Assembly: GCA_958450325.1 (NCBI GenBank)
Contig: OY288262.1
Coordinates: 11,691,081 to 11,755,080, forward strand
Reading direction: 5' to 3'
Source of the DNA: Agrostemma githago
Lineage: Eukaryota; Streptophyta; Magnoliopsida; Caryophyllales; Caryophyllaceae
DNA length: 64,000 bases
In this document: piece after piece, positions 1 to 11,925 of the stretch
Numbering within the stretch: position 1 is the first letter of the stretch
Layout: every line of letters starts with the position of its first letter
Position numbers and translations under genes: made by a program
The notes under the pieces: generated by a model
The model's database searches: none
What the model was told of the DNA's origin: nothing
Seen by the model: only the letters and a program-made list of their open reading frames with translations

Positions 1-2
1 AG

Positions 3-312
3 ATGATGATAGGATGAAGATGAAGATCTTCATCAAACTTCCGTTATTCATCTAGCTTGAAGATGAAGATGTTCTTATTTTTTGTTGCAGGAATGAAGCT
101 TGAAGATAAGGAAACTTTTTTTTGTTGAATGAATGAATTTTGAAGATGCGGATTTTTATGATGATAGGATGAAGATGAAGATCTTCATCAAACTTCCGTC
201 ATTCATCTAGCTTGAAGATGAAGATGTTCTTAATTTTTGATGGATGAATGAAGCTTAAAGATAAGGGAAAAAAAATTGTTGAATGAATAAATTTTGAAGA
301 TGAGGATTTTTT
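3..312. repeat. 155-bp tandem repeat, two copies
   Basis: Two head-to-tail copies of a GAAGAT-rich unit. The block starting ATGATGATAGGATGAAG at 3 recurs at 158, including the downstream ATCTTCATCAAACTTCCGT segment. The second copy decays after about 310. No coding potential is visible. From here to about 600 there are only GA- and T-rich simple sequences. Confidence 0.8.
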
Positions 313-650
313 TTGTTGAATGTTGAAGATGGTGATGTTTTTTTTGTTTGATAGATGAAGATGAAGATGAGAGAGATAAGAGAGCATTAAGTGGTAAGGG
401 GTGAGAGTACTTGTAAGAGGTGAGAGTTTGATTGAGGGGAGGGGTGTTTTTCTCCTTTTCTCTCTCCACTGCTGCTGTTAGTAAACTGACATCCCCTTTT
501 TTGTTTTTTTTTTAACACATCATTCATCTAAGTCATTCATCCAACCCAAGATCAATGGCCAACAAAACAACTTCCCAATCCACACCCAACTCCCCTGATC
601 CCATTTCTATATATATGTATATGTATATATATATAGAGAGAGAGAGAGAG

Positions 651-822
651 GTAGGTTCAAATAAGGTACACAATTTTTTTAAGTCTATATTGAAGTTACA
701 GATGACATACGCTAAAGTTGCATTTGTATATATATCAATTTTGAACTAATGCAACTTTAGCATATGTCATCTGTAACTTTAATATAGACTTAAAAAAATT
801 GTGGACCTTATTTGAACCTACC
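651..822. repeat. Foldback (MITE-like) element with 72-bp arms
   Basis: The left arm (651-722) and right arm (749-822) are almost perfect reverse complements around a loop of about 26 bp. Each arm starts GTAGGTTCAAATAAGG when read from its outer end. Both sides are flanked by TATATA and GAGAGA microsatellite (601-650 and 823-870), so a target-site duplication cannot be read. No transposase is encoded. Superfamily unknown. Confidence 0.8.
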
Positions 823-929
823 TATATATATATAGAGAGAGAGAGAGGGAGAGAGAGAGGGGGGGGAGGTTCCTATGAGTCCTTAAGTCCTCATCCCATC
901 CATTGATTGGGAGATGGATGGACGGATAA

Positions 930-2026
930 TATCCATCACTATATTAAAAAAAAGATATTGCTTCCATCAAAATAGGAAGGAATATAATAGAGTAATGTAT
1001 CATTCATACTGCCATTCATTTATAACAACACAACTCACGTTCATCATTCTCTCGTTCAACCATTGAAATTCTTCTTCACGCCACTGTCATTTACTTCCAA
1101 TCAACACAATCAAGAACACATTCAATCATTCATCGTCTTCTTCACGCTGCTGCAACTTATGTTCGATCAATCCGGCTTAAAATTTTCATTCGATGGCGCA
1201 TATGCGAATCGTAGAACACACAAACGGTGAGTATATATGCTTTGTAATTTATACTGGAAACGTCATGGAAGTCATTAAGATGTTACTCAATTATTAGTTT
1301 TTGCGTTTACAATATGGGAAACTGCATATTATTAGATGTCTGATTCATCATATATATGAAATTTACACACGCACTATATATTGAGTTATTGTAGTTCACT
1401 TACTGCGTTACTTTAGTATAGAGCATATGTTATTTTAATATCTACCATTTGTTACTTTATACGTCGTGTTAATTTAATTCACTTCAATCGTTACTTTAGT
1501 GCTTTTCATCTATTATTATAGTGCATTGGAGTGTCGTAAGGATTTAGGAAACCGCCATATTAAAAAAAAGGATACCCCTTCCTATAATAATGGGACGTGA
1601 TTGCCACCAAAATATGAAACAATATCAAAAGAGTAACGCCCTCATTCAAAGAAATATACTGTTTTATCCTATCATCCACCATGTTCAACCAAAATAGCAT
1701 TCAATCGAAGTACACCCATTAAGTCAACACACTCTAATACACGTTCAGTCATTCATTTTCTTCCTAGTGCAACTGCAACTTCTCCTTCGATGGCTGATAA
1801 GCAACTTGTCAAAGACACAAACGGTAAGTTTTAGTTTTTGCTTTGTAAAGTGCTCCATATTATTAGATTTTACGTTTATGGTATGGACACTGCGTATTAC
1901 CACATTTTTTTCCAATATATGAATGGTATATACCTGGCCTTATTTTAGTGCAAAATATCTGTTACTTTTAATTCACGTTATCCGTTACTTTAATGCCCGT
2001 CATCTGTTACTTTATCTCTAGTTTAT
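930..2026 (+). other. Divergent duplication of an exon-like 5' segment
   Basis: Two segments (about 930-1540 and 1550-2026) share TATTAAAAAAAA starts, ATTCATTCAATCA-like leaders and a short ATG-led stretch running into CACAAACGGT followed by a splice-donor-like GAGT or AAGT. The ATGs are at 1194 and 1790 and would encode about 12 residues each, both ending in TNG before the donor. Both are followed by T-rich sequence repeating GTTACTTTA motifs. This looks like a tandemly duplicated first exon plus intron of an unrecognised gene or transposon. No downstream exon was found before the retrotransposon starts at 2027. Confidence 0.35.
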
Positions 2027-4094
2027 AAAACCCGGTCAAGAATATTCTCGAGACACACGAGTCAGCCGTGACACCTCACACGGCTGATCCGGTCCCAAAT
2101 ACTACAAAAATCATCTTCAAAAATATTAAACAAATCCGTTTAAGGATGGAATTCGATCTCAAGTAGGAATCCTATCCGAAAACCGATTCAAACACCCGAC
2201 CGAGTGCAAACACTCGGCCGAGCAGCCCTCTTCCAGCCGGGTCCCCTTTCTTCCTTCACAAGAAAGCGGAATTCTCATCCCTCTCAAATTCTTACGTTTC
2301 CTATCCTAAACGGTAGTGCAAACTCTCCTAGCCAAGGTCGGGAACTCCCTATAAATAGCCCCTTGCACGACTCAATTTATACATTCATTATCATCGATAT
2401 ACACACATGAGTTATCACTCATAATTATTCATATACACATACATCAATTACACACACTTAACATCGAGAAGACCGATATTATTCCCGAAGGAAACCGGCC
2501 CCGATACCCGACACCCTTCACACGTCTCACGTCCAAACCGAGCCACCGTAACTCACCAACATCCACTCGACGCTCTTGTGCCCAAGCCACGTCCCAACGA
2601 GCCCCGAGCCGAGTAAACAGAAGCATGTAGGTTGAGGGTGTATCAAACCCGATTTCTCCTTCTCCTTCTCTTCTCCTTCTCGTCGTTTTTTTATACGGGT
2701 CATTCGTCGTTTTTTTTTTTCTAATATCGATACTATTAAAAAAACTATTTTCATATATCGAATATTCTTAAAAATATGATAACGATTCTCTATAATCGAA
2801 TATTGTATTAAAAGAATTAAATTAAGTCTCGACGACGTTAAAAAAATCGTTACATCTTTTTTTCGTTCAAGCAAATTTACAAAACTTTTTTTATTCATTC
2901 CGAATATTCGATATCGATTTCATAATCGAATATCGGGTACGACGAATATCGAAAACATAAATCGAGTATAAATTAATTCATATTTGTACGCGATTTATCG
3001 AAATTAACAATTTTCGAACAACGAGCGAAATCGGGACAGGCCCTCACAGGCGACTCGCGCACGAGCCTGAAACCCGCGCTCCCTTTTTTAGCTTTTTTCG
3101 TTCGTTTTATTATTTATTCTACGAAACAATTTCTAAAATTTATATCTTTTCTAAAACTATTCCGAGTATTTGATATTGATTTCGTAGTCAATTATCGAAT
3201 ATAACGAATATCAAAAATATTAGATCGAGTGCAAATTATGCGATATTTGTACGCGATTTAATAAAAGCATCGAATTTTCAAAAAACCAATTTCAAAAACA
3301 GGCCGTCACGCGACCCGCCGGCATCCCGGGCGAGCCGCGCGGTCGGCTGTCACACGACACGTCTTTCTTTTTTTATTTATTTTTCGAACTTCGTTTTTTT
3401 ATACAAAACCGCGTCTTTTAGCAATATTTTCTCGATCTCGCACATTCATCATATTTGCTATATTATTATTCACAATTCGATACTAACTCGTTTGTTTATC
3501 CTTTGTAGCAAATTCATATCTTTTTCACCATTTGTTTTATTATACTAAAACGAATCTCACATGCTAAATTCAACTTTGACGTTAAATTTTCATGCATTAA
3601 ACCGACTTAGCAACCCATTCAATTCCTCGCATGTTTAGGAAAACTATGTTTGCATATCATTCATCGTATTACTAACGCGCATATTAAAAAATCATTCGAT
3701 ATCCTAGTAGAGGCCGCTAATGTGCGGGCGGGGTTGGGTGTTCTTAGTGAACTTCCCAACACGTACCCTCACCCCTTACTCAGAACCGTGGTTTCCGGAT
3801 GTCCGAAACCATTGGCAACGAGAGTCATTCAATATACGATTAACCGATCAAGTCGGCATTGGTATCGAACTGCAAAGGGACGAGCCCAATAAACTCTGAC
3901 ATCGGAAATGGGCCGTATTTTGTATACGGCCCACTACGACATAGAGTGGGCTCGAACGGTTCCGAATAACCATAAAATTCGGTGGCGACTCCAACTTCGA
4001 TTTAAATTTCAATTTGACCATCTCATATGGAGATTAATTCGCCTCCCCAAACCCGCGCGTTGCCGCGTCGGGGTGGACCTATGTCATGTCCACA
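2027..4094 (+). repeat. 5' LTR of the Tat element, 5'-truncated
   Basis: It matches the 3' LTR from AAAACCCGGTCAAG (14523) onward, but the sequence before 2027 is unrelated, so the first roughly 255 bp of U3 are missing. It ends GTCCACA directly before the PBS. It carries a TATA box at 2349-2358. One 18-bp unit present here (two adjacent CG-rich dyads, 2194-2223) is missing from the 3' LTR. It also lacks an approximately 20-bp CG-rich duplication present in the 3' LTR near 17165. Confidence 0.85.
2349..2358 (+). promoter_or_regulatory. LTR TATA box (Tat element)
   Basis: CTATAAATAG lies in the middle of the LTR, downstream of GGGAACTCC and about 130 bp after paired CG-rich dyads. It is the only canonical TATA in the LTR and probably sets the U3/R boundary a few tens of bases downstream. 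Confidence 0.65.
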
Positions 4095-4097
4095 ATT

Positions 4098-4115
4098 TGG
4101 CGACTCCGTTGGGGA
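4098..4115 (+). promoter_or_regulatory. Primer-binding site of the Tat element
   Basis: TGGCGACTCCGTTGGGGA begins 3 bp after the LTR end. It is an 18-base TGG-initial match to a tRNA 3' end, as expected for a PBS. Tat/Ogre elements commonly use a tRNA-Arg-like primer with a closely similar sequence. Exact tRNA identity is inferred. Confidence 0.7.
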
Positions 4116-5179
4116 TTAGCTGATACGTTACTGACCTTCAGCATCCTCAGGGTGAGACTCGAATAGAAATCGTTTGACTAGTACAATACGCGTTTTAGTT
4201 TTACGGTTCATGCATAACCCCATATTTTCCCGGGCCGGTACTGGTGACCGACGTCCCACTATACTATCGATGTAGTCCAAATTGGATATGTCGAAGGTGT
4301 CCATTAGCCGATTCGTATGGGTTTTACGGCATGTTCTAAGCTCAACTCGACTTAGGAAGTCCGCCCCGATTCTCGATAGGATGTATACACTGGCATAGAC
4401 CCTTACAGACTGACCGAGACTTAGAATTAGAGCATACATGGCGTCCTTATACTGTTTCCATGACTACGTGCTACCTGATTTACAAGTCTTTTTCAAAAAC
4501 CGTCATTTTTTTCAAAAATTGCATCCTTTTCAAAATATTCAATTTTCAAAACCCGGGACATATACCGAATTTAGGATCCACGATTTTACTCAAAATAGCC
4601 TATTTTTAGCCGGTATTATGCCCATTTCAAAACTCAAAAATATTTTCGAACTTTCAAAACCGTCGCCCGACCCACCTTTTTCTTTTTTTGAAAAAAAGGC
4701 CGGGCTCCTCTCCCCGATTTTGCTCGGGCTTTCAAAAATCAATTTCAAAACCTTCCTCTTCTTAGGACTTCCTGTATTTAGCAGTGTCGGGTCGTGTCAT
4801 AAGTCGTCAAGGTCTTCTAGCGTCGAAACTCCGTCGATCTTATATCACGAATTTCTTCCCTATCCCAGTCCGCCTTATTATACTAAGGCAAGGCCCACCT
4901 ACGTAGGACATACTCCTACAAGGGTCGGCCCGTCTACACAATCAAGTCTAGAAGTCTGGGGAATGTCTCACGTGAACCTCCTTTCGAACAGGGCCCAGCC
5001 CACACAGCTGGATCCTAAAGGAGGCCCACCTCTCACAAGTCATCCGTCTATATGTCTTTTCCGAGTCATTTCCTCTCTAGTTTCCCTTTTTCTTGCTCGG
5101 GATGTACTTTAGTTCTATGATTTGGGCTAGTCGTTGATTACGTGGTGTTCTTACAGACAGGCCACCTCACACCCGAACC
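4116..5179 (+). other. Untranslated leader of the Tat element
   Basis: About 1.06 kb between PBS and gag. It is rich in TTTTCAAAA tracts. An open frame at 4438-5112 (224 codons) has a Phe/Ser/Pro-rich product with no recognisable domain, and is probably fortuitous. Some Tat/Ogre relatives carry an extra ORF here, so a relic is possible, but nothing supports function. Confidence 0.5.
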
Positions 5180-5233
5180 ATGACTAAGGACTCAATCGAT
5201 CAACTGACCGCCTCGTTGGCCAAGATCCAATAA

Positions 5234-8200
5234 CAACTCGACCAGATCAGGGGCGACCAGATCGCCATTGTTACCCGGGTTAGCGCCATAGAACAGGACA
5301 GGCCGAGGGATGAAGATGAAACTCATGAGCCCCTAGCCGAATTGACTAGCGCAGTCCTCAAGTTACAAGAGCAGGTCCATTTGTCGACCCACAACTCGAT
5401 TCACACGGAGAATGCTCGGACTTATGCGCCTCTAACCAACGAATTGCCCGCCAATCTCAACCTAACGGGCCTCCCAATGTTCGGCGGAACTGAAGACACG
5501 GTATTACATATCCGGGCTTTCAAGGAATTTATGGCCCTTAAGGGGGTTAAGTCAAACATGTTCAAACATTTGTTTGCCTCCTCGCTCGAGAAGTACCCGA
5601 AAGCCTGGTACTACAGGCTTGACTCCAAGAAATACAAAACTTGGGACGATGTCGCAACGGAGTTCGCCCGAAACTATGTGGACAATACTGAGATCCAGAC
5701 GACCATGCGTACTCTGGAGGTCATGGCCCAAGAGCCAAAGGAGGGTTTCACCAAATACCTCCAAAGGTGGAGGGCCGAAAGTGTCAAGCTGGTCGACAAG
5801 CCCAGCAAAAAGGTATTAGTGGAGGCCTTTGTGAAAAATCTCCTCCCATCTTACCGGATCCATCTCCGGTACGCTATCATACCCAATTTCGCCACCTTAA
5901 CCGAGATGGGTACAAGAATCGAAGACGATTTAAGGTTAGAGAGCCTTACCAAGGCCTCTACAAAGGGTTATCAAGGAGCCAGTTCATCTTCAGGCAAGCC
6001 CGCAACTACAAGTGCGGCCCGAAGCATCTTCGACGAGGTTAATTTGCTAGACACCTCAACCAAAAAGAATACTCCAGCCCGAGTATTCACTGACATAGGG
6101 ACTACTTATGCCGACGCCTTACAAAGGTTATCCTCTAAGGGCCTGATCCAGCCAATAGGCCCAATGCCGGAGGTTCCTGTCGAGAAACGGTCCAAAAGCT
6201 ACAACGCTCAGGCCTATTGCCACTATCACCAAGGCAACGGGCATGACACCGAAAAATGCTGGAAGTTAAAGCATCTTATTCAAGATCTGATCGAGAGTGG
6301 GAAGATACCGTTACCCAGCGATAAACCCAGTAACAAAAACAACCCTCTTGCTACTCATGCCATTTTTAATGGAGAAATAGTCGATTGCACTCATCTCATT
6401 TCCCCTTTCATTCCCCAAATCAACGGGATATGGAATGACGATGAAGACGATGTTTACTTGGCTAAGGGGGAGACTGTCCCCTTCACTGTCGAAGAGATCC
6501 GAAAGGCCAAAACCAAGGCCCTAGCCGGCGCCCATGTCATCACGGCCGGACCTTCGGCCCCACGGTCCATCGCTGAATCCGCCAAGACGGACTCTATACT
6601 TGAAGAACCAGACACCAACACGGCCCTAGTCAAGCAACTGAAGAGGGTCCGAACTGATCTTACCATATGGCAGCTTCTGGTTAGTTCTCAAGAGCATCGG
6701 GCAGCACTTACTAAGGCTCTTGATGAGATCAAGGTAGACTCGTCGGTTACCCCCACCGAAATGGTAGCCACTATTCTGCCTCACCTCAAGGGCAAGTCCA
6801 AAGGAGAAGGCCCACTTATCACCTTCTCCGAGTCAGACCTACCACCATTTGGGGCCACCCACAACCTGGCCCTATATATCACGGTGATTTGTCGGGGCAA
6901 GTACCTACCCATGACCCTAATCGATGACGGGTCAGCTGTAAATGTCCTTCCTTTGAGGACTGTAAAGGCTCTCGGCATTACCGAGGTTGATTACCTTCCT
7001 ACCTCGCAAACTATCCAGGCTTTCGATGGAAGCCAAAAATCAGTCGCTGGGGCCGTCAAACTAACCATCATAACCGGCCCAATTGAAAAAGAACTCGAAT
7101 TTCAAGTGATCGATGTCACCTCATCGTTCAATCTGCTACTTGGAAGGCCCTGGATCCACGCGGTCAAAGCCGTGTCCTCCACTCTCCACAGGAAGGTCAA
7201 GCTACCTCTACAAGACGGGGTCATCACCCTCGAAGCTACTCCCATAGCTGTGTCAAGCTGCAACACGGCTGGCTCAATCGACCCACGAGGCTTCAATTTT
7301 GTGGGAATGATCGATGAAGAGTATCTCTTCAGGCCCTATTTCACCACCAGCATCGACACAATGTTGCAAAATTTGGGCTACCTGCCGGGGGCTACTTCAA
7401 GGCCCGGTCTCCCGGCTGGCAAAGTCATCAACGTCTTAAGCTATGAGGACGCAAAATTCGGTTTAGGGTATGCCTTAACCCCGGAAAATGTGGTCCGGGC
7501 CGGCATCCAAAAGGCCTGCAATATTCTCAAGGGTACCTACTTTGACCCTTACAGCCCAAAATTGAACGATTACTTTGTCACTCCGGTATTCGGAGCTGTC
7601 CAGACGGGTCTCTATCAGCCCAGTATAACTTATCCTGAGGTCAATTTCATCCCAGATGATATCTTTACTCTCATCCAGACCGAATCGAAAGAAGATTCAA
7701 ACCAAGCCGAGCCCATGCTGGGGCTCTTGTTCGGGGATAGCAAGATAATCCCGACCCCTAAAGAGGAATTAGTCAACCTGATCCTCCATAGCAGCAAGTT
7801 CGATCCAACCAAGCTGATCTCTGAAGTAGGTGCTGACACTGGAAAGAGGGCTTGGAGGAAGACGATCAAGTGGAACGACAGCAAGGGTCGAGTCTACAAG
7901 CTCAGTACCGGCGAAGGAGACATGCAGGGCGACGAATCCGAATCCGAGTCCGAGTCAGAGTCAGAGTCGGAGTCTGAGTCTAGGTCTAGAAGGTCCAGTA
8001 CTAGGGTCGAGTCTGTAACCCCTTTTCCTTTAGCCGCACCTCCGGGAGTCTCGGAGTCTGTCCCGAGAGCACTCCCCATACCGCCTCTAACCAGCGATCA
8101 GATGGCTGCTCTCTTTGAGCTATTTTCGAAACTCTCTATCAATAATAACGATAACCGTTCTGCTTACAACTTGTCTTATTTTCAAAACGTTTTCAAAAAC

Positions 8201-9670
8201 TTTATTTGCAATGACATTGAGAAACTCGACGAACAGGTACCACTACCTCCGCATCTACTCGAGCAGCTCGAACAAAGGGAATCCCGAGATCCGGTCAATG
8301 AAGAAACTGACTCCATCAATGTAGGAACCCCTTTAGAGCCTCAGATGCTTAAGTTAGGTTTATCCCTAGACCCCGAGGAGAAGCAACAATTCATAGATCT
8401 CCTCCATGAATTCAAAGACGTCTTCGCATGGTCCTACAAGGACATGCCGGGAATAGACCGGGAGATAGCCGAACACCGTATACCCATCAAAGACGGGTGT
8501 AAGCCGGTAAAGCAAAACCTCCGAAGAATGAGGCCCGAATGGTCTCTCAAAGTCAAAGAAGAAGTTGACAAACAATTCAAAGCGGGCTTTATCCAAGTGT
8601 CTGAATATCCAGACTGGGTTGCAAATATCGTACCGGTACCCAAAAAAGACGGAAAGGTACGAGTTTGTTTAGATTTTCGGGACCTTAATAAGGCCAGCCC
8701 GAAAGACGATTTCTCGTTGCCACACATCGACATACTGGTGGACAACACGGCCGACCATGCCCTTCTATCCTTTATGGACGGGTATGCTGGATACAATCAG
8801 ATCAAAATGGCGAAAGAAGACATGAGTAAGACCACCTTCACTACACCTTGGGGGACTTACTGTTACACCGTTATGCCATTTGGGCTCATCAACGCCGGTG
8901 CCACTTATCAACGGACCGCCACTACCTTACTGCATGACATGATGCATAAGGAAGTAGAAGTCTACGTGGACGATATGATCGTTAAGTCCAAAGAACGAAG
9001 CGGGCATATTCCGGCCCTTAGAAAATTCTTCACCCGACTACGCAAGTACAACATGAGGTTAAACCCTCAAAAATGCAGTTTCGGGGTAACATCGGGCAAA
9101 TTACTGGGCCATATCGTCAGCCAGCGCGGCATCGAGGTTGACCCAGCCAAAATCAAGGCCATTACCGAGATGCGGCCGCCTAAAACCGAAAAGGAGATTA
9201 GGGGGTTTCTCGGAAAAGTCCAATATATCAGCAGGTTCATTTCGAAGCTAACCATGGTATGTGAGCCCATTTTCAAAAAACTGAAGATAGGAGAACGGGT
9301 ACTATGGGACGACAAATGTCAAGCAGCTTTCGATAAGATCAAAGAGATTCTGTCATCTCCGCCGGTATTAATGCCACCTCAGCACGGTCTGCCTGTGTCG
9401 TTATATTTGACAACGACCGAGACAGCCATGGGGGCTATGCTAGCCCAGACAGTCGACTCAGAAGAACGAGCTATTTACTATATCAGTAAAAAGTTCCTAG
9501 AGTACGAATGCAAATATACCATGCTCGAGAAGACATGCCTAGCTCTAGTTTGGGCCACTAAAAGGCTCCGACATTATATGCTTAGCCACGAAGTGCATGT
9601 ATTATCAGGAATGGATCCAATCAAGTATCTGTTCGAGAAGCCCATCCTCAATGGCAGGATATCTAGATGA
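5234..9670 (+). pseudogene. Gag-protease-RT-RNase H open segment
   Basis: Open from after the codon-18 stop to 9670. Counting residues from position 5342: a retrotransposon Gag domain covers about residues 25-220. A zinc-knuckle variant (CHYHQGNGHDTEKC) lies near 292. The aspartic protease has its catalytic DDGS near 527. A Glu-Ser repeat lies near 865-880, encoded by a degenerate hexamer microsatellite at 7935-7985. RT holds the catalytic YVDD near 1207 and the LPHIDILVD region before it. The first RNase H begins near 1350. Gag packages RNA, protease cleaves the polyprotein, and RT/RNase H makes cDNA. The final codon is a TGA where the family has tryptophan. Confidence 0.88.
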
Positions 9671-10564
9671 ACTTTAATGCTAGCTGAGTTCGACCTCAAG
9701 TTCGTACCGTTAAAAGCCATCAAAGGCCGAGTAGTAGCCGAGTTCCTCGCCGATAGTCCGGTATCTGAAGTGGGACATACCGATACTTGGGCCTTCCCTG
9801 ACGAAGATATATTCCATACCGACACGGAGACATGGGATCTATATTTTGACGGGGCGTCCAACTTTCGAGGATTTGGTGTCGGGATTTTACTAATCTCGCC
9901 ACAAGGAGAGCACACCCCGTTATCCATCAAGTTAGATTTCGACGTGACTAATAATGCAGTCGAATACGAAGCATGCATTCACGGGTTGCAAGCCGCCGCT
10001 GATTTAGGAGTAACGAACCTCCGGGTCCACAGTGACTCATCATTAGTCATTAATCAAGCACTCCAAAAATGGAAAACTCGGAACGCAAATCTCGTAGCTT
10101 ACCAAGCGCGAGTAAGGGTTCTCGAAAAACAGTTCCAAAAAGTGGAGTACATTTATCTACCTCGGGAAGAAAACCAGTTTCCAGATGCGCTATCCAAATT
10201 AGCATCTTTACTGAATATCCCGGAACACCTGACCAGCATGCCAATCTGTGTCGAAAGACGATCCGAGCCGGCATATATCAACGCTATCCAAGACATCGAA
10301 ATAACTGACCCAGAACCTTGGTACCAGGCTATTCTAACCTACTTGACGTCGGGAGAATACCCTCCGGAATCTGAAAACCGGGCCAAGAAAGCCCTACAAA
10401 GATGGGCCATTCAGTTCATCCGCACGGACGATGGACAGTTGTACAAAAAGACGGCACAGGGGGCTTTACTCCTATGCATCGACAAAACGCAGGCCGAAAA
10501 GGTCATGGCAGAGGTACACGATGGCGAGAATGGTCCGCATATGAACGCCCATATGCTAGCCTGA
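9671..10564 (+). pseudogene. Archaeal-type RNase H (aRNH) open segment
   Basis: Same frame as the upstream segment, separated by one TGA. It encodes the second, archaeal-type RNase H that plant Tat elements carry between RNH and integrase. Acidic active-site positions are visible in LYFDGAS, EYEAC, HSDSS and PDALS. It is followed by the linker towards the integrase zinc-binding domain. It ends at TGA 10562, where the family has arginine (a CGA-to-TGA change). This dual RNase H is the best single marker that the element is Tat lineage. Confidence 0.85.
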
Positions 10565-11569
10565 AAAATTGCAAGACTCGGGTACTATTGGAATAGCATG
10601 GAGACCGACTGTCAGTTATATGTCAAGCACTGTCACAACTGTCAGATTTTCGGAAACGTCCAGCATATGCCGTCATCCCTGTTATATACTATGACATCAC
10701 CATGGCCATTCTCAACATGGGGAATTGATATAATCGGGAAAGTAAACCCTTCCGGGACGGGAGGTCACTGCTTTATTCTAGTGGCTATTGACTATTTTAC
10801 CAAATGGGTCGAAGCCGAGTCATATCGTGTCTTGAACGCCAAGCACGTTGCCAAGTTTATCCAAGATAAAATTATATGCCGATACGGGATCCCGCACGAA
10901 TTCATTAGTGATCACGGGACCCATTTTCAAGCCGAAACCGCTACTTTGCTAGCGAAATATAAAATTCAAAGGCATACATCTTCGCCTTACCGTCCCCAAA
11001 CCAATGGAGCGGTAGAGGCAGCTAATAAAACAATTGTCACCATACTTAAAAAGATGGCAGATAATTACCGGGATTGGCCCGATAAAATCCCTTTTGCCTT
11101 ATGGGGGTACCGGACCTCGATCCGCACCGCAACCAGAGCAACTCCGTACTATCTGACATATGGGATGGAGGCGGTCCAGCCGGTCGAACTCGAAGTACCA
11201 TCCTTAAGGATTCTACTCGAGAGTCAAGTACCTGAAGCAGATTGGGTCCACGCCCGATACGACTCGTTGATTCTCTTGGACGAACGACGATCCCGAGCCC
11301 TAAACAATATCCAGATATATCAAAAAAGGATAAAGCGGGCTTTCAACAAAAGAGTTAGGCCCAGAAATATCAAAGAGGGCGATCTGGTCCTAAAATCTGT
11401 CCGGGCCTTGCTACCAGTCGACCCAAGGGGAAAATTCAAACCTAATTGGACCGGCCCATATCTAATAAAGAAGTTTTTATCAGGAGGAGCGGTAATGCTA
11501 ACAGACTTCGATGGGAACGAATTCGTCAACCCAACCAACTTGGACCAGTTGAAGCGTTATTACCCCTAA
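10565..11569 (+). pseudogene. Integrase open segment
   Basis: It starts in the linker after the TGA at 10562. The first methionine is at 10598. It has the HHCC zinc-binding region (VKHCHNCQ) and a catalytic core with D-D-E residues in GIDIIG, ISDHGTHF and GAVEAANK. The C-terminal SH3-like domain ends KFKPNWTGPYLIKK. Integrase inserts the cDNA into the genome. The core is complete and the stop is natural, so this part is well preserved despite upstream nonsense codons. Confidence 0.88.
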
Positions 11570-11925
11570 AACCTTATCTCAATGTCATTTGCTAAAAGTT
11601 TATAAAAGTTTATCTTTTTTTTACAAAATTTTCAAAAATTAAGCAAGTCAATGAGTAGGATTACTAATCCTACTGTCGCACATCTCGAACTAATAGTCTT
11701 GATGTATTTCGAAAATTGCAAAATTCTATGTCTGAACTACGGTTGGTTTGATTCCACTAATCGTGGATACGTAGGCAACCCCTCAAAAGGGTACAACCAC
11801 TGCAATAACGAAAAGACAGGAACGATTTTCACTAATATGTCTTTTATTATTTCAAAAAAATGCCTCACGCGAAAATAAATCACACAAAAAATAGTAGTAA
11901 TACTTAAATAATAATATTTAGGAGA
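11570..11925. other. Spacer between integrase and antisense gene
   Basis: About 350 bp of AT-rich sequence with no gene seen. It would contain the 3' end and polyadenylation signal of the antisense gene. An open frame at 11651-11878 has no recognisable product. Confidence 0.5.

Larger units (their letters stand above)
5180..11569 (+). pseudogene. Tat gag-pol polyprotein, one frame with three stops
   Basis: A single reading frame from ATG 5180 (context ACCATGA) to TAA at 11567-11569, about 2,130 codons. It is interrupted only by TAA at 5231-5233, TGA at 9668-9670 and TGA at 10562-10564. There are no frameshifts across 6.4 kb. The order is Gag, CCHC-like knuckle, aspartic protease, RT, RNase H, archaeal-type RNase H, integrase. 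The open stretches are annotated separately. Each stop is one C-to-T or G-to-A step from a sense codon that fits the local alignment, consistent with deamination of methylated DNA. The element cannot produce full polyprotein without readthrough. Confidence 0.85.

Noticed and set aside
4438..5112. 224-codon open frame in the Tat leader
   Set aside because: Product is low-complexity with no recognisable domain; PBS-to-gag leader position; kept only as a note.
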